A stretch of DNA of 12,634 nucleotides from JBGTKH01 sp041744735. GTDB lineage: Bacteria > Planctomycetota > Planctomycetia > Pirellulales > Pirellulaceae. A program made the position numbers and the translations under genes. The notes under the pieces were generated by a model. The model searched no databases and was not told where the DNA came from. It was given only the letters and a program-made list of their open reading frames with translations. Of this stretch, positions 7,801 to 12,634 are shown piece after piece. The stretch covers positions 1 to 12,634 of the forward strand of contig JBGTKH010000550.1 in the NCBI GenBank assembly GCA_041744735.1. The letters are read 5' to 3'. Each line of letters opens with the position of its first letter. Position 1 is the stretch's first letter.

Positions 7801-8173
7801 CGAATAGATTTAGAGCCGGGTTGGACGCGCGATTCAGATAATTGTGCAGGTGTATTCTGACCAAATCGCCCGGGTGAAACACAAACGTTGGACCGGGGAC
7901 GAGTGGCTTGGTGCCATCCTTTGTGTCCGGCGGTTCCAAACCGTAGGCGCGGACACTCACCTCGTCCGGCTCGCCGATCCCCGGAATCTTGATCGTACCA
8001 AACAAAACCGTCAGCGGGCTCACCAGCCTGCCATCGGCCGAGATTACCGCAGGCGGTTCTCTCAAGGCATCATCCTGCCCGACCGCCGCGGCAAGCGAGA
8101 ACAGGAACATTACGGTCACAGCCGCGACACCGAACCCTTGGGCGCTTCGTGCCCGAATCCATGCTGACATCAT
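4823..8173 (-). CDS. very large exported multicopper oxidase with C-terminal repeats
   Basis: 1116 aa, about twice the usual length of a three-domain bacterial multicopper oxidase. A signal peptide is clear: arginines, then VAAVTVMFLFSLAAA, with cleavage near residue 30-33. All four copper motifs are present: HVHGLH (H160, H162), WYHSHKHGS (H222, H224), YHPFHIH (H802, H805, H807) and HCHILRHEDRGM (H899, C900, H901, H905, axial M910). It should therefore be a working oxidase that reduces O2 to water while oxidising a phenol or a metal such as Cu(I) or Mn(II); the substrate is not readable. Extra length comes from a linker of about 200 residues before domain 3, an insertion of about 100 residues between LNGRQF (683) and AEEW (789), and a C-terminal extension from about 918. 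That extension holds two related units, each running from L-[AS]-G-[KN]-W to a W-T end (W1005, W1113). AGGAG lies 8 nt before the ATG at 8173. It follows the TPR-redoxin gene by 46 bp. Confidence 0.92.
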   Translation of the reverse strand: MMSAWIRARSAQGFGVAAVTVMFLFSLAAAVGQDDALREPPAVISADGRLVSPLTVLFGTIKIPGIGEPDEVSVRAYGLEPPDTKDGTKPLVPGPTFVFHPGDLVRIHLHNYLNRASNPALNLFEDQPQTGPGPGAADDINEHVAHEISIPNNADITNLHVHGLHVDPKQDDVTLLILPEDTNPSDLAPEMQRLVPTINRWWVRPYQYKIPADHMPGTFWYHSHKHGSTATQVENGMAGTLVMLPNNDADSIVPGLWNNDQSKTHDRVLVLQGVMNFGTPQGAGQGPLANVNLGNPLPTVNGQFQPTLKLPAGQLERWRFVFAGANHRAAGCLWVGKILPPPPTLPPDLESELLTIKTKADGELYYKPPPGSKKFSTSYINVCVKVPGAVKLVAVDGVTMWQAVDISPSSPTFGAAGNRNDLLIQVDKSAATSGPYYVYQNFPLLTQSTLAMLYPQVFDSNTFGAEAVTARYNALTKGATTKGQPAYLFVEQVGNKQTPVPNAMTTDPYALGTQYMGLMKPWATVDADGNANRPAPQSMAPLLNGQVDNATNGVKANIRAQNFPADPGWQPMGAGVGQPAGAGIMMSLDISGTPTGPTMPSDAALNARLSLLSPATKNFNPNTTLMRNLNKHGQLVPGIPSYVAPVPDIFDGHQVVVFDRGQFTFDYVNTSNGTLLQFRQFWLNGRQFSPDDFVGNPDSTRLIQSSIVNLEPHVGSYSPNAAETLWTHRVGTGLGEKLLITNPAYYLPVKSLGANGFNYDYSQALNGKVPSYNDVTGLTAPSQPQSTTAEEWLLINNSDMYHPFHIHISPFFVEEIGQVNYNANTTGPQWTLKNLSDSDSPFKWVAGNWWDVILLPPHGYVKMKTWMNFPVQAPENNNDPRSDLYVIENANGYGSWVLHCHILRHEDRGMMTMVNTKPKPVSLAGKWFAPTGPAVELIDDDGNLTVMGIAGTTVAGNFNQGLGNPFMNLPWAGAMSFTANGTTTTKTFNVTDNAAEIVFSDGTRWTKTQQPLSPAVTPINLSGNWGDSDNNVASIQQVQNGTVYNLTFTPESEPPVWWAKGTGSWPAGVSGDTNPLAFAGTQTLVNNAGRNQQLSFCVTADGNSIVFGNGIKWTRK

Positions 8174-8181
8174 GTTAACTT

Positions 8182-8186
8182 CTCCT
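8182..8186 (-). promoter_or_regulatory. Shine-Dalgarno site of the multicopper oxidase
   Basis: AGGAG (within GAGGAGA) on the minus strand, 8 nt before the ATG at 8173. It selects that start over an in-frame upstream ATG at 8263, which would place 30 extra residues before the signal peptide. Confidence 0.8.
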
Positions 8187-8219
8187 CGATATAAGGGACG
8201 ATCCAGAAGAAAGACTGTT

Positions 8220-10211
8220 CTATTCCGAACCCGATGCGAAAGGCGTTGAAACACGCTGGGCAAATTCGCTCAGCGCAACAACGCGCTGCGTTTCCACGAG
8301 TAACTGCCGCGTCGCCATGAACGGCTCGCGGCTGATGTTTTGCCAAACTATGCGGCCGCGCGGATCGATCAGGAACGTGCCATGCAGCGGCTTGTTCTCG
8401 CGCCGGTCGAAAGCGCCGAATTCGCGGAAGGTCCCAAGCTGCTGATCCGACACCAACAAAAATGGGATGGCGTCCCCCGCGCCGGCAATACGGAACGTAT
8501 CTTTGAGCCCTTCGATGGAATCCGTGCTGACGGCGATCACCGTGATTCCGGCGCTCTCAAATTCCTCGCGCAACGGCGCAAACGTCTGCAGTTGTTCGAT
8601 GCAATGTGGGCAGCCGGCACCCAGGTAGAACACCAGCACGACCGGCTTGCCGCGGAAAGTCTTGAGCGAGATCGATTTCCCATTGCGATCCGGCAGGACA
8701 AAGCTGGGGGCCTGAAGTGGTTCCCAATTCGTTGGCGCGCTGATAAACGCTTCATTAACTTTCCCAACCGATTGATTGCTCAACGCATGGCCCGTGTCCG
8801 CCACGTTCGCACCGCCGATCGTGACAAGTCGCGCAGTGGCGTTGGGCCGATCGTCGCGAGCGGCCGCAGCGCAGTTCGTCAGTTCGTCGAGATACAACTG
8901 CACTCGATATTCAAGCTGCCGGCTGGTGGTGTCGCGGCCAGGTTGGGCGGACAATTGCTGGGCCAACTGACGCATGGCCTGCAGTTGGGCGGCTAATCCC
9001 GAGGCGTCTTGCCGAGCAAAATGAGCTAAGCCTAAAGCATGCGTCCGACGAGCCTGAAGGTCGAGGTCCGCGGATGCGAGATAAACCGATGGGGCGAGCG
9101 TCAACAGTTCGTCCCACATCTGCAACTGAACCAACAAGTCCAGCAGCAGTCTTTGTCCAGTCGCCGTCGCGTTGGCCGGTTCTTTGAGCGGCGGCGGACG
9201 GGCACCGTGCCGCGACGTTGTGGCCACCGTGTCACCCGCCGGAGCACAGGCAGGCAATTCGATCAGTTGCTTGGCCAATACGACCGCCTCGTGAGTTCGC
9301 CCGACGCGCGCGAGCTGCGTGATAAGTTGCTCCATGTTCTCGACATAGCCGTCGACTTCACCCGGACACAGCCGCTGCTCGCGCATCCGCCGCTGGGCCA
9401 CCGCCGCGGATGCTTGAAAGCACCGGAGTGCTTCGTCGTCTCGTGACAGCCGCGTGTACAGCCGGCCCGCCGCGGTTAACACCTGCGGCGCCGACGGCAT
9501 CGAGCGCTGTATTTGTTCGGCCGAGGCCAAGGCGCGCTGCGGCTGGTCCTGCTGCCACAGCAGAATCCGATCATGATGAATTGGATGATCGGGCCGCTCG
9601 CGCAGCACTTGGTTGACCAACGCATCAACCGCCGCGGTATACGGGATCGGAATGCCCACGTCGTGGTTTTCTAAAAACTGTCGCACGAGAAACGCCGTTG
9701 CTTCCAAGTCGTCGGGATATTCCGTCGCGATGCGGTCGAGAGACTTCGTGAAATAAACGCGGCGGTCCGTTTCGCCCGTGCCTTCGTCCAAATAGTCGAC
9801 CAGCGCCGTGATCCAGCGGCGTTCGCGCGCCGAGGCAGACGGCTGCAATCGCACCGCCTTCTGTGCGTAGTACGCCGCCAGCGGCCGATTTTCCGCGTTG
9901 GCCATCGCCAACCCCCACCAAGCCATCGCGCAATCCGGTTCAAGCCATGCCGCGTGAAAGAACGACCCATCGGCTTGCCGCACCTCGCCGCCATGCAACA
10001 ACGCCACCGCCTGATTGAAATAGAGCTGTGTCAACTGCTGCTGACACGTGATTGGGAACTCGACGCGGCCGATGCCGTCGACAAGCCGTGGGACGCCGCG
10101 CGTGATCCGCGCGTCCTCTTGCACCCCGGCCAACTCCGCCCCATCCGTTCCCGCCGGCAACGAAATGCTCAAGACTACCCACAGCCCGACGATGTAAAGT
10201 AAGGACTTCAC
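8220..10211 (-). CDS. exported TPR protein fused to a redoxin (AhpC/TSA-like) domain
   Basis: 663 aa. The N-terminus MKSLLYIVGLWVVLSISLPAG is a signal peptide or anchor. Residues of about 45-430 are helical repeats of TPR type, beginning with YFNQAVALLHGG and AAWLEPDCAMAWWGLAMAN, a pattern I know from TPR proteins encoded near metal-related genes. The C-terminal 170 residues form a peroxiredoxin/thioredoxin-like domain: APSFVLPDRNG, LKTFRGKPVVLVFY, then GAGCPHC with C534 and C537, and LHGTFLIDPRGRIVW near the end. CPHC is the active-site pair of DsbA-type oxidases, so a thiol-disulfide or peroxide function in the cell envelope is plausible. The start chosen is the GTG at 10211, because GAGGAG lies 8 nt upstream; a GTG at 10220 would overlap that site. 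It is the first gene of an operon with the multicopper oxidase and the methyltransferase. Confidence 0.87.
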   Translation of the reverse strand: MKSLLYIVGLWVVLSISLPAGTDGAELAGVQEDARITRGVPRLVDGIGRVEFPITCQQQLTQLYFNQAVALLHGGEVRQADGSFFHAAWLEPDCAMAWWGLAMANAENRPLAAYYAQKAVRLQPSASARERRWITALVDYLDEGTGETDRRVYFTKSLDRIATEYPDDLEATAFLVRQFLENHDVGIPIPYTAAVDALVNQVLRERPDHPIHHDRILLWQQDQPQRALASAEQIQRSMPSAPQVLTAAGRLYTRLSRDDEALRCFQASAAVAQRRMREQRLCPGEVDGYVENMEQLITQLARVGRTHEAVVLAKQLIELPACAPAGDTVATTSRHGARPPPLKEPANATATGQRLLLDLLVQLQMWDELLTLAPSVYLASADLDLQARRTHALGLAHFARQDASGLAAQLQAMRQLAQQLSAQPGRDTTSRQLEYRVQLYLDELTNCAAAARDDRPNATARLVTIGGANVADTGHALSNQSVGKVNEAFISAPTNWEPLQAPSFVLPDRNGKSISLKTFRGKPVVLVFYLGAGCPHCIEQLQTFAPLREEFESAGITVIAVSTDSIEGLKDTFRIAGAGDAIPFLLVSDQQLGTFREFGAFDRRENKPLHGTFLIDPRGRIVWQNISREPFMATRQLLVETQRVVALSEFAQRVSTPFASGSE

Positions 10212-10219
10212 GAATGACA

Positions 10220-10225
10220 CTCCTC
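10220..10225 (-). promoter_or_regulatory. Shine-Dalgarno site deciding the TPR-redoxin start
   Basis: GAGGAG on the minus strand, 8 nt before the GTG at 10211. It touches the alternative GTG at 10220, which therefore has no usable spacing. Confidence 0.75.
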
Positions 10226-10251
10226 GGATCTGAATTGGAGCGTGCTCACAA

Positions 10252-10269
10252 GCAAATACTTTGCAAATA
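10252..10269. promoter_or_regulatory. direct repeat in the 5' leader, possible operator
   Basis: Two identical GCAAATA heptamers (10252-10258 and 10263-10269) are spaced 11 bp start to start, about one helical turn. They lie in the AT-rich leader just downstream of the predicted transcription start. An 8-bp palindrome TTTGCAAA (10260-10267) overlaps the second copy. The spacing suits a dimeric regulator bound on one face of the DNA, but no known operator was recognised. Confidence 0.35.
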
Positions 10270-10288
10270 TGATTTATGAGTGGACACG

Positions 10289-10317
10289 TTCATACCCTCT
10301 GTATATAGCGTTGTCAA
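10289..10317 (-). promoter_or_regulatory. sigma70-type promoter for the TPR-redoxin/oxidase operon
   Basis: On the minus strand the -35 box is TTGACA (10312-10317, perfect consensus). A 17-bp spacer follows, then the -10 box TATGAA (10289-10294, 4 of 6). The predicted start near 10282 leaves a leader of about 70 nt before the GTG at 10211. The surrounding region is clearly more AT-rich than the genes. No other promoter of this quality was seen in the window. Confidence 0.7.
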
Positions 10318-10407
10318 GCAGCGCCGGTGTTTATTGGTGGAACGGATGATACTGATAAAGAGGCCGCTTCGCCAGTCGCTCGTCTGTCGCGCGAAACCGT
10401 ATCAGAT

Positions 10408-11400
10408 TCAGGGCCGGTCGAGATCGGCGGCCAGTCGGCGCATTGCTTCGGCGGTGGAGATGGTGGGGACGTAGCCGAAGTCGTCGCGCGCCCGTTGGAT
10501 ATTGAAGTGATGGTGTTTGGCCAGTTGGGCGGCGAGGAAGCGGGTCATGCGGGGTTCGTTGGTGAGACGCAGCAGGCGGTAGGTGGCCTCGAGCGCGGCG
10601 CCGAGGCGCCAGGCGGCTCGGAAGGAGATGGACTTAGTCACGGGCGGCAGTTTGGCCAGGGCCAGGATTTCGTTGATCCATTGCCAGCAGTTGACCGGTT
10701 CGCCTTGGCTGATGAAGTAGGCGCGGCCACAGACCGGCGATCCGGTGGCGAGCGCGGCGGCGGCTTGAAGATGAGCGGCGGCGGCGTTCTCGACATAGAT
10801 CATGTCGATCAGGTTCGTGCCGTCGCCGACTCGCCGCAATTTGCCCTGCGACGCGCGGGCCAAGAGCCGCGGAATCAGGTGCTCGTCGCGCGAGCCCCAT
10901 ATGAGATGCGGACGCAGAGCACATGTCAGCAGTCCGTCGTGGCCGTTGGCCGCCAGCACGTGTTGCTCGGCGAGCGCTTTGGTGTGCGGGTAGTGGCACA
11001 GCCAGCGCGTGGGATACGGCGCCGATTCGTCGACGCCTTCCTGATCGCCTCCGTCGAACGTGACGCTGGGGCTGCTGGTGTAGACCAGCCGCGGCACGCC
11101 GTGTTTGCGGCAGCCCGTTACAACGTTCATCGTGCCCAGCGTGTTGATGCCGTAGTAATGATCCCACGGTCCCCAGATGCCCGCGACGCCCGCGGTGTGA
11201 TACACGACGTCGATTCCTTCACAAGCCGCGGCGACACCGGCTACATCACGCAGATCGCCTTGGATCGACTCGACGCCGAGCGTGACAAGTTGCGGATAAA
11301 CGCCGCGCGAGAATGCTCGCACCCGGTCACCGCGGGCGACAAGCTGTTCGACGATGTAGAGGCCGAGAAACCCTCCGGCCCCAGTGACCAGTGCGTTCAA
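10408..11400 (-). CDS. NAD(P)-dependent epimerase / 3-beta-HSD family reductase (OleD-like)
   Basis: 330 aa extended short-chain dehydrogenase. The N-terminal nucleotide-binding loop is TGAGGFLG (residues 6-13). The catalytic set is the serine in YTSSPSV (S109/S110) and Y137-P-H-T-K141. The SSPSVTFDG stretch and the VGDGTNLIDMIYVENAA segment are typical of the 3-beta-hydroxysteroid dehydrogenase/OleD branch, which reduces or epimerises hydroxy/oxo groups on lipids or sterol-like substrates. The exact substrate is not visible. The start is a TTG at 11400 forming a TTGA overlap with the stop of the preceding gene. There is little Shine-Dalgarno sequence, so translation probably depends on coupling. 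The start is supported by the family pattern in which the glycine loop begins five residues from the N-terminus. Confidence 0.88.
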   Translation of the reverse strand: MNALVTGAGGFLGLYIVEQLVARGDRVRAFSRGVYPQLVTLGVESIQGDLRDVAGVAAACEGIDVVYHTAGVAGIWGPWDHYYGINTLGTMNVVTGCRKHGVPRLVYTSSPSVTFDGGDQEGVDESAPYPTRWLCHYPHTKALAEQHVLAANGHDGLLTCALRPHLIWGSRDEHLIPRLLARASQGKLRRVGDGTNLIDMIYVENAAAAHLQAAAALATGSPVCGRAYFISQGEPVNCWQWINEILALAKLPPVTKSISFRAAWRLGAALEATYRLLRLTNEPRMTRFLAAQLAKHHHFNIQRARDDFGYVPTISTAEAMRRLAADLDRP

Positions 11401-12634
11401 GGTTGTTTCTTGACGGCCTCGCGCAGACGTTCGAGTTCCTTTTGCTCTGCGTCCGAAAGTGCCTTCTTCTCTTCGGGCGGCTGGCCGGCGGACTTTTCGA
11501 TGGAGCGTTTTAGATCGTCGAAAGTCAACGGGGCCGGTTCCTTTGCAGGTTCCTTGGCGGGTTGGGGAGCAGCGGGCTCGACGACCAGCGAAATCGGCTC
11601 CGCGCTAGGTTCCGGTGCTGGAGTTGCGGCCGCGACCGGCGGCGGTGCAGTCGCGGCGGTTCGTTCGGCGAGCATCGTGGCCGGCAACTCGAAGCCCATG
11701 TAGCCGTCGCGGCCGAACGCGGCCAGTGGCAATGCGAGCCGCAAATCATTGGATCGATCTGCGGGAATTTCAAATACGAGCACGTCTTTAACGACTTCGC
11801 CGGGCTTGATCTCCAGGCTGCTTTGACGACCTGTTGCTGGTGCTTTAGAGGCCGGGACCAATGCGGATTGGCGGCCGGCACTGTCGAACAACAGTGCGGC
11901 GATATCGTCGGTTGCCGGCGAATTGCCGTTCCAACTTGTATAAGTCAATGCGTCCATCGACGATGCGTTGGTGATTTGCATTTCCACAAACAGGAATTGA
12001 GGCTGTGCGGCGTCGCTCGAATTCGACGATGGTCCGCCCGCGGGATCCGTGCTGAGCCATGCTGACAAGACCTGCAGACGCATGATGTTCTTCAAACCGG
12101 CCACGGTCCGCGGCGCTTCGTACCATTTGCTGATCGATTTACTGACTTCGGCCAGAGCGGGACTTGGCACCAGCGCAGCGTCGCTCTTGGCACTCTCACC
12201 TTCGCTCGACTGCGGCACGTTCTGTAATGACGCGGGCTGGGCGGTCGCGCCACTAGGTTGCCCGAGTTCGAGATCGCCGGCAGCGGCCGCGGCCAATTCA
12301 GGGTCGATGGCATCGATGGTCGCGTTGTCGGCGACTTGTTGATCGCCGGAACTTTCACGCGTGGAGTTCGAGAAGCTGATCGCCGCGCCAATGGCGACGC
12401 CGAGCACGATGCAAACGGCGGCACCGACTCCGAGGATGACTGCCATATTCGGTCCGCGACGCCGAGAACGCAGGGCGCTGTGTTCGCCGCTGTCAGAAAC
12501 CGGCCGATGTGACGTGGCAATTCCGCTCTGCTTCGCCGGCACAGCAATGCCGACCGGGATGCCGACGGGGATCTGAGCCGGCGCACCTCGTGGTGGTGGC
12601 GGCGTGGCAACGGCCGGTGGCGTTGCAACTGGAT
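11397..12634 (-). CDS. membrane-anchored protein with Pro-rich linker and DUF4352-like domain (partial)
   Basis: At least 412 codons are open to the right edge, so the N-terminus lies outside the window; a GTG at 12542 exists but lacks support as the start. The part before the membrane is rich in Pro, Ala and Val (ATPPPPRGAPAQIPVG and a short IPVG repeat), then basic (SRRRGPN). One transmembrane helix follows, MAVILGVGAAVCIVLGVAIG. Outside it is a low-complexity stretch, then a probable beta-sandwich of about 160 residues (FLFVEMQITNAS, SLEIKPGEVVKDVLVFEIP) that resembles DUF4352-type domains. The C-terminus is a Pro/Ala linker and a charged helix (LSDAEQKELERLREAVKK). Planctomycetes often have such proteins with an N-terminal zinc ribbon, which would lie beyond the edge. 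Function is unknown. It overlaps the reductase gene by 4 bp. Confidence 0.8.
   Translation of the reverse strand, partial: PVATPPAVATPPPPRGAPAQIPVGIPVGIAVPAKQSGIATSHRPVSDSGEHSALRSRRRGPNMAVILGVGAAVCIVLGVAIGAAISFSNSTRESSGDQQVADNATIDAIDPELAAAAAGDLELGQPSGATAQPASLQNVPQSSEGESAKSDAALVPSPALAEVSKSISKWYEAPRTVAGLKNIMRLQVLSAWLSTDPAGGPSSNSSDAAQPQFLFVEMQITNASSMDALTYTSWNGNSPATDDIAALLFDSAGRQSALVPASKAPATGRQSSLEIKPGEVVKDVLVFEIPADRSNDLRLALPLAAFGRDGYMGFELPATMLAERTAATAPPPVAAATPAPEPSAEPISLVVEPAAPQPAKEPAKEPAPLTFDDLKRSIEKSAGQPPEEKKALSDAEQKELERLREAVKKQP

Noticed and set aside
10321..10407. Terminator after the reductase gene
   Set aside because: Only weak pairings such as TGATAC/GTATCA are present, with no GC-rich stem followed by a T-run.
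10327..11703. 458-codon plus-strand open frame antisense to the reductase
   Set aside because: It crosses the boundary between two supported minus-strand genes and shows Gly/Arg/Ala-rich shadow composition without recognisable motifs.

Overview
The window looks like chromosomal DNA from a planctomycete, probably of the Pirellulales type. The evidence is the GC-rich sequence, long secreted or membrane proteins, and above all long palindromic intergenic repeats. One of them (3918-3984) gives the spurious NPTRKRG / SLANASGF-type peptide that I associate with planctomycete genomes. All nine supported genes lie on the minus strand, so transcription runs from high to low coordinates. No tRNA, rRNA, CRISPR array, transposase or phage gene was seen.

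Layout in the direction of transcription. (1) 12634-11397: the 3'-terminal part of a membrane-anchored protein. It has a Pro-rich cytoplasmic linker, one membrane helix and a beta-sandwich-like outer domain, and it runs off the right edge. (2) 11400-10408: an NAD(P)-dependent 3-beta-HSD/epimerase-type reductase, coupled to the previous gene by a TTGA overlap. (3) A promoter-bearing gap (10212-10407) with a good sigma70-type promoter (TTGACA, 17-bp spacer, TATGAA). (4) 10211-4016: an apparent three-gene operon encoding an exported TPR-redoxin fusion with a CPHC motif, a very large exported multicopper oxidase (1116 aa) with all four copper motifs, and a SAM-dependent methyltransferase 6 bp downstream. 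(5) 3882-347: a four-gene module encoding two paralogous amino-acid-kinase-fold proteins that resemble the beta and alpha subunits of the Azotobacter molybdenum storage protein (MosB-like, then MosA-like), followed by an ABC ATPase and an ABC-2 permease joined by overlaps. (6) 346-1: non-coding, dominated by a nested palindromic element (121-329).

Functionally, the TPR-redoxin/multicopper oxidase block points to copper-dependent oxidation chemistry in the cell envelope. The mos-like/ABC block points to an ATP-dependent polyoxometalate-storage-like heteromer genetically linked to a membrane exporter. The most interesting point is that both mos-like subunits keep the nucleotide-binding framework and the family length, while the alpha-like subunit lacks the histidine triplet I recall from Azotobacter MosA. 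The stored ligand may therefore differ from molybdate, or the complex may have another job. Three different palindromic repeats punctuate this module: before mosB, between mosB and mosA, and after the permease.
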